The notes under the pieces were generated by a model. That model saw only the letters and a program-made list of their open reading frames with translations, was not told the DNA's origin and made no database searches. A DNA stretch of 64,000 nucleotides from CAYZJR01 sp964503045 (GTDB lineage: Bacteria; Cyanobacteriota; Vampirovibrionia; Obscuribacterales; Obscuribacteraceae). Of this stretch, positions 27,372 through 36,504 are shown in pieces (the stretch's first letter is position 1; each line of letters opens with the position of its first letter). Made by a program: the position numbers and the translations under genes. Location of the stretch: positions 1 to 64,000 of the forward strand of contig CAZCZI010000031.1 in NCBI GenBank assembly GCA_964503045.1. The letters run 5' to 3'.

Positions 27372-27875
27372 CTAGTTTATTCCTTGCTCTTCTTGCGGAC
27401 GTCTATCCGCAAAGATGAAAGTGGCATTGGCCGTACATCCTGGAATGTTCATGGAATTGATAACTGGGACACCACGCATGTCCATAAACGGTTTGCAGGT
27501 TACTTGCGTGGTCACTAAACAGAACCCGTTGGGTGTCCCTTTCACAGGATCGTTTTGGAAAACCACAGTGCTGGTAGGCGTCCCGACAACTCCTATAAAC
27601 TGCGCAAGATAGGAGGCTTGCCATGATCCAGTTGCGGCGGTGACAGCACTTGTTACTGCGCCGCCGTTGGTTGGGTCGGTGCAGCAAACTGCCCGAGTCA
27701 CCATGTGATTCAAAAACCAGCCGGAGCCGAATGCCATTCCCATGTACATCAAGTCGAGCATGGGAAAGAAGACCATAATCAAGATGAGCCACAGCGCGGG
27801 CCCTAATTCCGCGATTTGCCCACCGCCAAATTGACTACGAAAACGACGCTTTCTTCTCACAGTTCGAGACCTCAT
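27372..27875 (-). CDS. TadE-like membrane-anchored surface protein
   Basis: 167 residues, ATG 27875. The N-terminus is strongly basic (RSRTVRRKRRFRSQF) followed by GGGQIAELGPALWLILIMV, which resembles the TadE start G(Q/A)xAxEFxxxxP and a transmembrane segment. The extracytoplasmic part is Thr/Val/Cys-rich with five Cys residues. Heads a two-gene unit transcribed away from the large Tad-like gene. No pilus ATPase or secretin is in the window. Confidence 0.6.
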   Translation of the reverse strand: MRSRTVRRKRRFRSQFGGGQIAELGPALWLILIMVFFPMLDLMYMGMAFGSGWFLNHMVTRAVCCTDPTNGGAVTSAVTAATGSWQASYLAQFIGVVGTPTSTVVFQNDPVKGTPNGFCLVTTQVTCKPFMDMRGVPVINSMNIPGCTANATFIFADRRPQEEQGIN

Positions 27876-28344
27876 ACTTTACCCAGACCCCCAGGGTCTG
27901 CCCTCCAAACACGACTGTGTTCCTGTGTTCCTGTTTCTAACTTATCGTGTCAACGCTGATGTGTCTATGACTCATCACGCAACCACTTTTGCAGCTGATG
28001 TTAACTACACGTAACTCGACCAAAAACTCAATAGAGTAAAGGTATTTTCATTATACCCAGTTGCTTCTATCCCAATCTCCGTATCCACGACGTGCTCTTA
28101 ATTCTGTGAACGATAGTGGGGCAAACCGCATGAGACACTCAATTTTTTCTTGACTTCCCTGGGTTAGCGAGGCATAATTAGATATCCTTAATTTACCCGC
28201 TTCAGGCACCCTGGAGCTCGGTCAGGGGGTATAGAGTGCGATTTCCGTACTCGGCTTGTTCATGCTTTTATGAGTGGGTTTGCCCTTGAGGATTCTTACT
28301 ATTCCAGTTCAAAACATGCGCGGACCAATCAGAGGATCGACCAA
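27876..28344. other. Divergent intergenic region of the Tad-like genes
   Basis: About 470 bp between divergent surface-protein genes. It carries one convincing plus-strand promoter (28150-28178) and about 165 nt of leader before the start of the large gene. I see no ORF with credible composition. The frame from 28270 is open but lacks a ribosome site. Confidence 0.5.
28150..28178 (+). promoter_or_regulatory. Sigma-70-type promoter
   Basis: TTGACT (28150-28155), 17-bp spacer, CATAAT (28173-28178), reading toward the large Tad-like gene that starts at 28345. Confidence 0.65.
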
Positions 28345-30513
28345 ATGAATAACAGGACACGGGGAGCAACTCTCGGGCTCATCGTCGGTCTGACTTTAGT
28401 GATAATCGCAGTGGGCGCTTGCTTTTTCTACCTGGTGAAGATACTGGGCGGTGGAAGAGAGCTTCAACACGCGACCGATTCAGGCAGCCTTAACGTCGCA
28501 AAGAAAGCGCTTCGTTCGCCGGTGGTGAGGGTGTTTGGAGTAGGTCCGTACGATGTATCGGGGACTACCCTCTCCACTGCGCAAGTCAACTTTAGTCAGT
28601 TGGGCGACACATCTCCTACTGCCGGCGGTCAAATCGACTTGCTCGTGTACAACCGATTGGTCAGTCATACCATGCTGGTTGCAATCAACGCAGCAATGGA
28701 CAACTACGGCAACGGCGCGCCGAGTGCTACAGGCCTTGCCAACGCACGCAACTTGATTGATTGTCTGTCAAACAAGACTACGGGAATCGGACAAGCACTT
28801 GCTCGCAAGTTCAAAGAAGATGCGGAGATGGATACGCACTTCGCATCGCTTGCTGGTTTGGCGAAGATGAAGATGCTCAACCCAGGCGGCTCTGATGCGA
28901 CTCAGATCTCCAGTCTGAAAGATATTTCGTATATGGCGCGCAACATGGGTTCAAACGTAGCAATCGATCCCAATGTGATTCCTCCTGCATTTTCAACGGT
29001 GGTGGCACCAAACTTCCTTACGAATAACACGGTCAGCAAACTAGGTAAGACTTTTGTTCGCGGTTACTCGATGATCAACATTCCGCTGCCTGGCGGCGGT
29101 TCTCTCACCGATCCAAACGTCTGGCCGTTGATGGGTGTGCCAATGCGTCCACGCGAGATGCCGCACCTTGTTAATCAGGGCGACTTCGATTCATTGAAGA
29201 CATCTCCACTTCCAGGCGATACCGCTGGTTCGACTAGAATTCCTCCAAACGCATTCGCTTCTGCCGGCAGCTCTGCTGAATTCAAGTCAGCGGGATTCAC
29301 CCGAGCTCATGCTTGCTCGATTACGGGCAGCATTTCAATTGAAGGTGAATTCAAAACCGGATTGCCGTGCGGAGTCATAATAGTGGCAAACGGTCCTGGC
29401 ACCACTCCTAGTGGCGTTCCCGGAACAGTTACCGTCGATCCCTCAGCTTTCGGATTGTCGGGGAACTCCTATGGAGGCGGCATGAATGATGTCTTCTCCA
29501 ACCAGCTGATGGCTCCGCCCAACGGCGTCACGATGGCGTCCAACGGTGCCTTCTCTACCAACCCAGGAGCAATTACTGCTATTCAGGACTTCAAGACAAA
29601 CAATCCCGGAGTCCAGGTTCCCGCGGCTCTGGTTGATGGACTTGACGGACCAGGTACGACGACTGCCGAGAAGCAGCCGTTTGCAGATGGTTTGGATCCA
29701 GGCATGTCTACCGTTTTATGCACCAACCACAATTCATTGGCTTCTCAATCGCCCAACCAGCCAACCTGCGTCAACAATTTGGCGCAGATGATGAATAGCT
29801 ACGGTATGTCCAGTGGCACCAACGGCAGTGGTTTGAACGGTTTGATGGCTCTCGAGTCATACAAGGCGCAAGTAATCAACCCCCGTCCAGGCGGTGGTCC
29901 TGCCAACGTGCTCATCAATGCCTGCACCGGTATGAAAGGCTTCAACCTCACTGGGTTGTCTGAGGCCGACAAAAACCGCATCGACTTCGGCACGCCGGGC
30001 ACCATCAACAATATCATCGGCAGCTTCACGGGCTTGCCGGGCGGTGCTCCTTATGGCGCTCTAGCGGCCAAAGCGCAATTGATCAAAGATCAATTGATGA
30101 TTCGAATGCATCAGATGGCTCCAGGAGTGAGCGACGCTACGATCAACGGTATTTTGAATCAACCATTGCCTATGGGCGCAATCAAATTCATTTGGGTCGA
30201 CAACAGCGATCCGGCGAATCCGCAGTTCCGCTACACCGACAGCGCTCCGAGCTACTTCAATGCCAACCAAGTGCTGTCTGATGGAACGCCGATAAATGTT
30301 CAAACCCCAGACATTGATCCAAATCGCACATATGTGAATATGATTGAAGAACAAGGGTATCCAAGCCCATGGGATTGCTTCAGCGATCCATCCGGCAAAA
30401 CCCACAGCAACTTGATGTGGAACCCTTCTTCCGGTTTCAACTGTCTGATGGGTATTCTGCGTTTCAAAAACTGCGCTGAAGACTTCACAGCATCTTGGGA
30501 CTGCCCCTGCTGA
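28345..30513 (+). CDS. Large TadG-like surface protein
   Basis: 722 residues from ATG 28345, chosen because AGAGGA lies 8 bp upstream; ATG 28270 would add 25 residues without a ribosome site. N-terminal RTRGATLGLIVGLTLVIIAV is a Tad-type basic start plus membrane helix, followed by LQHATDSGSLNVAKKAL, the TadG-like segment after the helix. The remaining 650 residues are Gly/Asn/Ser/Pro-rich and extracytoplasmic, with several Cys, ending DCPC. No vWA MIDAS motif seen. It heads a run with a lipoprotein and a TPR protein on the same strand. Confidence 0.7.
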   Translation: MNNRTRGATLGLIVGLTLVIIAVGACFFYLVKILGGGRELQHATDSGSLNVAKKALRSPVVRVFGVGPYDVSGTTLSTAQVNFSQLGDTSPTAGGQIDLLVYNRLVSHTMLVAINAAMDNYGNGAPSATGLANARNLIDCLSNKTTGIGQALARKFKEDAEMDTHFASLAGLAKMKMLNPGGSDATQISSLKDISYMARNMGSNVAIDPNVIPPAFSTVVAPNFLTNNTVSKLGKTFVRGYSMINIPLPGGGSLTDPNVWPLMGVPMRPREMPHLVNQGDFDSLKTSPLPGDTAGSTRIPPNAFASAGSSAEFKSAGFTRAHACSITGSISIEGEFKTGLPCGVIIVANGPGTTPSGVPGTVTVDPSAFGLSGNSYGGGMNDVFSNQLMAPPNGVTMASNGAFSTNPGAITAIQDFKTNNPGVQVPAALVDGLDGPGTTTAEKQPFADGLDPGMSTVLCTNHNSLASQSPNQPTCVNNLAQMMNSYGMSSGTNGSGLNGLMALESYKAQVINPRPGGGPANVLINACTGMKGFNLTGLSEADKNRIDFGTPGTINNIIGSFTGLPGGAPYGALAAKAQLIKDQLMIRMHQMAPGVSDATINGILNQPLPMGAIKFIWVDNSDPANPQFRYTDSAPSYFNANQVLSDGTPINVQTPDIDPNRTYVNMIEEQGYPSPWDCFSDPSGKTHSNLMWNPSSGFNCLMGILRFKNCAEDFTASWDCPC

Positions 30514-30531
30514 ACACGGCAACACATAGAA

Positions 30532-31023
30532 ATGAACAGAAATAAAGTAATCATCAGCATGTCCTTGTGCATGGCACTGGCTTCTTGCCTTTGCTCGCCA
30601 TCCGATGCCCAGGCGGGAAAACAAAGAGCAGTACCAGCCGGCACCAAAGCCCAAGCTCCATCTCAAGCTGATGTGCAGGAGTATAAGGCTCAACCGATTA
30701 AGGAATACCAGGACTTTCCCAATGTTCCTCGCTATACAGGCAGATTCCTGTTTCTAAGCGGTTTCAGATATCCACAAATCAGAGGTGGGGAACATATCGG
30801 ATATACCCTTGGCGTCAATGAAGATTCAGGTTCTGTCTTGGATTGGTACAAAACCTCCCTGGGCATGTATGCGTGGAAAGTTAAAAACACTACGTCTACA
30901 GATACCGTGCAAGCCGTAAAAGATGGTAATACTATCGTTGTAACCGTTCAGCCTAAGCGAGCGCTTGGATACAGAACGGTTTTGACAATCAGTTACCAGT
31001 ACGGCAATGGCGGAAGTCAATAA
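30532..31023 (+). CDS. Small putative lipoprotein
   Basis: 163 residues. The N-terminus MNRNKVIISMSLCMALASC gives a lipobox LASC with Cys19, so lipid anchoring is likely; a plain signal peptide ending DAQA is the alternative. The mature part (about 110 residues) has a compact pattern including YTLGVNEDSGSVLDWYKTSL and alternating beta-strand residues near the end. Family unknown. It starts 18 bp after the TadG-like gene and overlaps the following TPR gene (TAATG), so all three are cotranscribed. Confidence 0.7.
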   Translation: MNRNKVIISMSLCMALASCLCSPSDAQAGKQRAVPAGTKAQAPSQADVQEYKAQPIKEYQDFPNVPRYTGRFLFLSGFRYPQIRGGEHIGYTLGVNEDSGSVLDWYKTSLGMYAWKVKNTTSTDTVQAVKDGNTIVVTVQPKRALGYRTVLTISYQYGNGGSQ

Positions 31024-32339
31024 TGACAAAGGCAACATCGAATAAGAGATTTGGAGAGGAAAACTCCAAGTCCCATCTTGTCGCGTCCGGGTCTCTTTTT
31101 CGAGGGAAAAGACTAAAAATGTCGACGCTTACGGGGGTTGCCCTGGCGTCGCTGGCCTTTGCCACCTGTTGTCCTGCGTCCTTTGCCGACGCGAATGACG
31201 ACAAGATTGTCGATCAAATAGAGAGCGAGTCGCAAAACGAAGTTCAAAACTCCAGTATTGAGAAACTGCAAGAAATTTTGGTGCGTGATCCCAAAAACTA
31301 CAAAGCGCATCTTGTAATGGCTGGTTTTCTAGATCGAATGGGACTGGAAGATCAAGCTGAAGAAGAGTATTGCCAGGCCGTAAGTTATGGACCAAACGAT
31401 CCCAAGGCGATCGTCGAGCTTGTTAAGGCAAGGTTCAAACGCGGGCAGATAGATGCGGCATGGGCTCTTTTGAGAGAGGCACAGAGGAAGTTCAACAACG
31501 ACCCGGAAATATTGTATTGGGTCGGCAATTACATGTACAAATCCAAAGAAATCGAAAGAGCCGAGTCAATGTTTGTGGTGGCACTCGGCAGCAAAAAGAA
31601 AGTATTCGGACTGCATACAGCGCTTGCCGCCATCAGAGTTAGAACGAGACCTGGTGAGGCTCTTCGGTTTGCTGAGATCGATCTCGCCGAAAATCCGAAC
31701 TACGACCTCGCCCTGCGCGTGAAAGGATTCGCGCTCATGCAGTTAAGACAGTATGAGCGTGCAGCTGTTCCGCTCAAGGCAGTTTACGAGCACGACTTCA
31801 AGAACGAAGAACTTTCGAGAAATTATGCGGAGTGTTTGTATTGGCTTGGAGATTATAAAACCGCGCTCGATCCCGCCTTGCAGAATCTGTGTTCGACTGC
31901 CAGTCCATATGTCAATAATGTGGAGTCGAAGCTGCTCTTGTTCAAAATCATGAAGAGAGTGCCAAATGATGCGATTGCTCCAGCTGTGGCCAAAGTTGTG
32001 GAGCGCAACGACAGAAAAGGACGGCATTCGGCATTTTACTTTGCGCTTGGAGATGTGCTTGATGGGCTAAATAAGCAGACTTTAGCTATTCAGCAATATC
32101 GACGAGGCTTGAAAATCGATCCTGAATTTGCGCGTGGCTACTTCCGACTCGGAAAAGATCAACTGCAAATTGGACACGATGAGGAAGCGTTGGCGAGCTA
32201 CAGACATGCATACATGCTGCGACCTTCAGATCCTGAAATCGGCTCTGCCTACAGGCGTTTACAGGACAGGCTGTCAATCCGCGACGAGGATTTTGCCGGA
32301 GCTTGGAAGCAATGGCTGAAATCAAAGATTCGATCATGA
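31023..32339 (+). CDS. Secreted TPR-repeat protein
   Basis: 438 residues, ATG overlapping the previous stop (TAATG), hence translational coupling. About 32 polar residues precede a hydrophobic stretch (STLTGVALASLAFATCCPAS), a likely late signal or anchor. TPR units run from about 75 to 425 (HLVMAGFLDRMGLEDQAEEEY; ALGDVLDGLNKQTLAIQQY). Part of the surface-protein operon; probably an assembly or docking factor. Confidence 0.8.
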   Translation: MTKATSNKRFGEENSKSHLVASGSLFRGKRLKMSTLTGVALASLAFATCCPASFADANDDKIVDQIESESQNEVQNSSIEKLQEILVRDPKNYKAHLVMAGFLDRMGLEDQAEEEYCQAVSYGPNDPKAIVELVKARFKRGQIDAAWALLREAQRKFNNDPEILYWVGNYMYKSKEIERAESMFVVALGSKKKVFGLHTALAAIRVRTRPGEALRFAEIDLAENPNYDLALRVKGFALMQLRQYERAAVPLKAVYEHDFKNEELSRNYAECLYWLGDYKTALDPALQNLCSTASPYVNNVESKLLLFKIMKRVPNDAIAPAVAKVVERNDRKGRHSAFYFALGDVLDGLNKQTLAIQQYRRGLKIDPEFARGYFRLGKDQLQIGHDEEALASYRHAYMLRPSDPEIGSAYRRLQDRLSIRDEDFAGAWKQWLKSKIRS

Positions 32340-32383
32340 TGATACCGTATGTGGAGCGACAGGTTTGAGGCGCGTCCAAACTC

Positions 32384-33412
32384 TTGCGTTATGTCCCATA
32401 TTTTCAACTCGAGGATCGACCCAACATAATTGTTGACGGCGAAGCCAACGCCAAGACGATTTTGACTCTGTCTCATTGGCCGAATTCGGGCACTCACGAA
32501 CGCTTTCAAGACGATCTTTCCGCGCAGATCGTATTCAATTTTTTGACCAGCGAGGCCGCTCCCGAGTATGCGAAATTGTATGGCGACGAACTCGCCGTAT
32601 CCAATAATCACTTTGACGAAGACGGCTTGGTAAGCCTATTTGCGATGCTCGAACCAGATGAGGCGATGGAGCGAAGAGAATTTCTCATCGACGTCGCAGC
32701 AGCCGGAGACTTCGGTGTCTATCGCGATAGAGATGCTGCACGAGTTGCATTCGTTCTTTCTGCATGGACGAGAAGCTCGCAGTCACCGCTTAATGACAAC
32801 GTTTTCAGGCTTCCGTATATCGAGTTTACTAACGTGCTTTACGAGGAGTTATTGCCTCGCTTTGTGAAACTCATGGACAAATTGACGAACCTTTCGAAGT
32901 TTTGGGTGGACGAAGATGCATTTTTAGATAGAACGGAGGAAGCGATAGCGGCTGGCACGATCGCGATTACGCAGAATTCGGAGCTTGACCTGGCTATTGT
33001 TGATGTCCCCTATGGTGGCATCATGCAGTTCAAAGAGCGTCCACCATTCGCGATGAGCTGGATTAGCTCCGTTCTCCATCCCATGGGCGTACACAACGCA
33101 ACTGACTGCATGCGAATTCTTGTGCGGCAAAAACGGCATTACGAGATGTACTTCCGTTATGAAACTTGGGTTGACTTTCGCTCACGAAAGTTGAAGCCGC
33201 GTATAGATCTAACTGGCTTGGCGGTAGCTTTGACCAACGAAGAAATCGGACGAAGAAGGTGGATTTGTGATCCACCCCAAAGTATCGTGCCTCGGCTGAA
33301 GATTGCTGATGAACAAGAGAGTTCAATTCCGCCTGACGTTTTGGAGGAAATTGTGAAAGACTTTTTCACTGAGGCTCAGCTTTCGCCTTCGCATAAGGAT
33401 TTGCTTTTCTAG
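32384..33412 (+). CDS. Conserved hypothetical protein, soluble
   Basis: 342 residues from TTG 32384; an in-frame stop at 32366 rules out an earlier start, and only a weak GAGG lies upstream. Soluble and without signal peptide. Near the start IIVDGEANAKTILTLSHWPNSGTHERFQDD and NNHFDEDGLVSLFAML stand out, given here in part as LTLSHWPNSGTHERFQDD and NHFDEDGLVSLFAML. The latter is reminiscent of DHH-type metal-binding motifs. I have a weak recollection of a DUF6687-type family with a similar start. Function unknown. Confidence 0.6.
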   Translation: MRYVPYFQLEDRPNIIVDGEANAKTILTLSHWPNSGTHERFQDDLSAQIVFNFLTSEAAPEYAKLYGDELAVSNNHFDEDGLVSLFAMLEPDEAMERREFLIDVAAAGDFGVYRDRDAARVAFVLSAWTRSSQSPLNDNVFRLPYIEFTNVLYEELLPRFVKLMDKLTNLSKFWVDEDAFLDRTEEAIAAGTIAITQNSELDLAIVDVPYGGIMQFKERPPFAMSWISSVLHPMGVHNATDCMRILVRQKRHYEMYFRYETWVDFRSRKLKPRIDLTGLAVALTNEEIGRRRWICDPPQSIVPRLKIADEQESSIPPDVLEEIVKDFFTEAQLSPSHKDLLF

Positions 33413-33581
33413 CTGATAAATTCTGGTTGAATACATTTTTTATCAGCTGTGTGTCGCCGAAAGCCGCGCAGCAGGCTGTGTTTCTGCAGGCAGCCTGGCG
33501 ATTAAGTGTGTCTTGGTCCATTCTTGGGAATACATTGAATAGGTGACGATATGACTGACATGAGTTTTTAGAGGAACAGTT

Positions 33582-34355
33582 GTGTCATCAGGTGATAAAG
33601 CAGACAAGAAAACTCCTTCAGATGGCAACCCTGAAGACAGTCAGAAGATCACTGACGGGCAGAAAATCACTGATGGACAAAAGGTTGCGGATAGTTACTC
33701 TGAAAGCCAAAGTTCTACCGGAGATACTGGTAAGAATGGCAATTGGTTTACTCACCTATTTCAACCTAAGGTCAATTTCTATGCACTTTTGAGTGCGCAA
33801 GCCAGAACCACCGCTGAAGGTATGGAAGCTTTGCGCGACTGGATTGAGATGGGTGCCAGCGACCGCTGTCAGCCGGTTCGAGATCTCGAACACAGGGCCG
33901 ATCAAGAAAAACTGCTGCTGCAAAAACAACTGTCGAACTCGTTTATTACACCATTCGATCGCGAGGACATCTATGATCTCTCAACTCAATTGGATGAAGT
34001 CATAAATGCGGCCAAAACCACAGTTCGAGAGATAGAGGCGCTCAACTATTGTCCATTTGATCCTACTTTGGCAGAGATGGCAAAGATTCTTTGTGAAGGA
34101 ACAAGATGTTTGCTTAGAGCATTTGAGCGTCTAGACGGCGACTTGGATGAAGCATCACAACAAGCAAAACTTGCAAGAAAGGCAGAAAACCGATTTGAAA
34201 AGGTCTATAGAGTCGGCATGCGCGAACTGTTTGAGATGAACGACGTAAAGACTATTCTACGCACTGTTGAGGTCTATCGTGCAATGATCACAGCCGCTCA
34301 TCGCATCGACGTGGTTGGTGAAAAACTCGATCACGTGATCATCAAGATGGTTTGA
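33582..34355 (+). CDS. DUF47 / PhoU-like phosphate transport regulator
   Basis: 257 residues, GTG 33582 with GAGGA 6 bp upstream. The first 50 residues are polar and repetitive (QKITDGQKITDGQKVADS). From about 65 the PhoU-like helical bundle of DUF47 follows, with its metal-binding acidic patterns (DLEHRADQEK, FITPFDREDIYDLSTQLDEV). DUF47 proteins pair with PiT transporters and control phosphate uptake. The PiT gene follows after 16 bp. Confidence 0.9.
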   Translation: MSSGDKADKKTPSDGNPEDSQKITDGQKITDGQKVADSYSESQSSTGDTGKNGNWFTHLFQPKVNFYALLSAQARTTAEGMEALRDWIEMGASDRCQPVRDLEHRADQEKLLLQKQLSNSFITPFDREDIYDLSTQLDEVINAAKTTVREIEALNYCPFDPTLAEMAKILCEGTRCLLRAFERLDGDLDEASQQAKLARKAENRFEKVYRVGMRELFEMNDVKTILRTVEVYRAMITAAHRIDVVGEKLDHVIIKMV

Positions 34356-34371
34356 TCCGGAGGCAACTGCT

Positions 34372-35397
34372 TTGCTTTGGTTTGTCTTAGGAATGGTGAT
34401 TGCAATCAACCTCGTGTTTACATACACGAACGGCTTTCAAGACAGCAGCTCGGTTTCCGCAAGTGCAATTTCTTCGCGATCTCTTGGTCGTGTTCAAGCA
34501 ATTGCAATCTTAATCACTTTCGAATTCCTGGGAGCACTGCTTGGTGGATCCGCTGTCGCTAACACCATCAATTCGATAACGTCATGGCCTGATGCTCCAA
34601 GCATCTTGCCAATTCTAGCAAGTGCGCTGACGGGTGCTTGCGTTTGGAACTTGTTTACTCGTGCAATCAAAGTACCATCCAGTAGTACTCACGCGCTTGT
34701 CGGCGGAATTTTGGGTGCCGTTTTTGCAGGCAGCGGCGATGCTCGTTACGTCGTTTGGGGCTATCCGCCGGTAGGCGCACCAACCGGTGTCTACAAGATT
34801 TTACTAAGCCTCTTCATCTCGCCTATACTCGGGTTTTTCGCTGGCTACCTGGTGCAGAAATTTCTTCTGGCTCTTCTTGCCCGAGCGTCGTGGAAAGTCA
34901 ATAAGATTTTGAAGAGGCTGCATTACGTGACTATTGCACTGGTTGCATTCGGGCATGGAGCAAACGATACACAAAAATCCATGGGTGTTATTCTTCTAGG
35001 CTTATCGGCGGTTGGTCTTCCTAAGCACAGTGCTATTCCAATTTGGGTTCGCCTTCTTGTCGGCAGTGCTATGGTTCTTGGCGTTGCAGCAATGGTGCCG
35101 GGAATCATTCGAAAGGTAGGAGCGATTTACAGATTGCGTCCTGTGCACAGTTTTGCTTCTCAGCTTTCCTCGGCTGCAACCATCATTACAGGCTCGCTCC
35201 TGGGAGGCCCTGTCGCGGCGTCTCAAGTAATAGCTTCATCGGTGTTAGGTGTCGGCACCGCCGATAGAATCAAAGGTGTGCACTGGATTGTCGCCAAAGA
35301 CATGCTCATGGCCTGGTTTCTTACGATTCCATGCGCGGGTTTATTGTCAGGTGTCATTTACATTTTTGTGTTTAGACATTTGCCACTGGCATGGTAA
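34372..35397 (+). CDS. pit: PiT-family inorganic phosphate transporter
   Basis: 341 residues, TTG 34372 with a strong GGAGG 8 bp upstream. The two inverted PiT motifs are present: TNGFQDSSSVSASAI in the N half and FGHGANDTQKSMGVILLG in the C half, plus about 9-10 membrane helices. It is a low-affinity phosphate symporter, metal-phosphate or H+/Na+ coupled. Forms an operon with the DUF47 gene. No Pho box was recognised upstream of the pair. Confidence 0.92.
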   Translation: MLWFVLGMVIAINLVFTYTNGFQDSSSVSASAISSRSLGRVQAIAILITFEFLGALLGGSAVANTINSITSWPDAPSILPILASALTGACVWNLFTRAIKVPSSSTHALVGGILGAVFAGSGDARYVVWGYPPVGAPTGVYKILLSLFISPILGFFAGYLVQKFLLALLARASWKVNKILKRLHYVTIALVAFGHGANDTQKSMGVILLGLSAVGLPKHSAIPIWVRLLVGSAMVLGVAAMVPGIIRKVGAIYRLRPVHSFASQLSSAATIITGSLLGGPVAASQVIASSVLGVGTADRIKGVHWIVAKDMLMAWFLTIPCAGLLSGVIYIFVFRHLPLAW

Positions 35398-35724
35398 CGC
35401 TTCGCATGATCACGCAATGACAGAGAGTTGGACGCTGCTCATGATCACGCGCTGCATGATCACGAAATTCGTAAACCCATTCGCTGCACTGACCTCGTGT
35501 TGCATGATCATGCGGTTCCATGCAATCAGACCGCGGTCATTTTCGGAGAAAATGCAACCAACTCCGTTGCTTTCTGCGCATGGACGTTCACCAAGGTCAA
35601 GCAAAGTCCACCCACCGCGAGATCACGCATTGCATGGCCACCACATACGATGCAAAGTCACCACATATGATGGCCACGCGTCGCGTGATCACGTGTCGCG
35701 AAATGACGAATGGAACCCACCCAA
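35398..35724. repeat. 327-bp convergent intergenic region with interspersed TGATCACG motif
   Basis: Six occurrences of a (C)(A/G)TGATCA(C/T)G-type motif, at 35405, 35440, 35455, 35503, about 35619 (degenerate GAGATCACG) and 35684. The spacing is irregular. Also several copies of CATGC/GCATG and CACCACATA pairs. No ORF with believable composition. The region separates the convergent PiT and RGG-like genes. Confidence 0.6.
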
Positions 35725-36504
35725 CTATTGATCGTCTTGTTTGGGTCGCCAAGTTTTAACGCGGGTGGCCTCTGTATTCTTAACTTCAGTCGTGAAAGTT
35801 TTATTCTTATCCATTCGGCGCCGCGCTGCGATTAGCGCATGGGTTATCAGCTCAGTGAGAAACTGTCCGAGAGACATATCGTTTGCATCTGCAAGTTCGC
35901 GTGCCAGATCGACAAGTGGCAGTTCGACATAAGCAGTCAACCGCCCTTCCGGTCCGGTGCTGCCCTCTGGTCTGCGTTCAAAATTTGCGCGTCCGGCACC
36001 GCCTTGGCCCTCTGCTGAGTCCTCGCGTCCTCTGCGATACCCTCCGCGTTCGCCTGAGTCTTCGCGGCCTCTGCGGTACCCTCCGCGTTCACCGGAGTCT
36101 TCGCGCTTTCCTCGGTACCCGCCACCTTCACCGGAGTCTTCGCGNNNNNNNNNNNNNNNNNNNNNNNNNNNNNNNNNNNNNNNNNNNNNNNNNNNNNNNN
36201 NNNNNNNNNNNNNNNNNNNNNNNNNNNNNNNNNNNNNNNNNNNNCGCTTTTCGCCGCCTTCACCGGAATCTTCACGTTTTCTGCCGTAGCCGCCGCCACC
36301 ACCGCCGCTGCCGCCTTCACGTTTTTTGCCATAGCCACCGCCGGAGCCACCAGGTTTTCCTGCGCGAAACTTCTTGCCGCCGCCGCCACCAGACCCGGTG
36401 CCGGACGATCCGCGAAACTTAGATGATGAAGACCCGCCTGATCGGGGCTTCCTTGGGGGGGTGTTTCCCACGTTCTTAAACCTCCAGTTTGTATCCGACG
36501 CCAT
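35725..36504 (-). CDS. Gly/Arg-rich (RGG-like) protein with C-terminal ribbon-helix-helix domain (contains gap)
   Basis: ATG 36504, overlapping the response regulator's 3' end by 29 bp. The N-terminal part is Gly/Ser/Lys/Arg-rich (GGGGGYGRKREDSGEGG), then repeats of GYRRGREDSGERG, a charged RGG-like low-complexity region interrupted by a 100-N gap that keeps frame. The last 75 residues (GRLTAYVELPLVDLARELAD to AARRRMDK) match a ribbon-helix-helix fold: a beta-strand, then two helices. A nucleic-acid-binding protein is likely. Coupling to the response regulator suggests a shared unit. Confidence 0.7.
   Translation of the reverse strand: MASDTNWRFKNVGNTPPRKPRSGGSSSSKFRGSSGTGSGGGGGKKFRAGKPGGSGGGYGKKREGGSGGGGGGYGRKREDSGEGGEKXXXXXXXXXXXXXXXXXXXXXXXXXXXXXXXXXXREDSGEGGGYRGKREDSGERGGYRRGREDSGERGGYRRGREDSAEGQGGAGRANFERRPEGSTGPEGRLTAYVELPLVDLARELADANDMSLGQFLTELITHALIAARRRMDKNKTFTTEVKNTEATRVKTWRPKQDDQ
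36145..36244. other. Assembly gap (100 N)
   Basis: Placeholder gap within the RGG-like repeats; flanks are similar but not identical. Confidence 0.99.

Noticed and set aside
33413..33581. Pho box upstream of DUF47/PiT
   Set aside because: No direct repeats of the CTTAACCT type were found.
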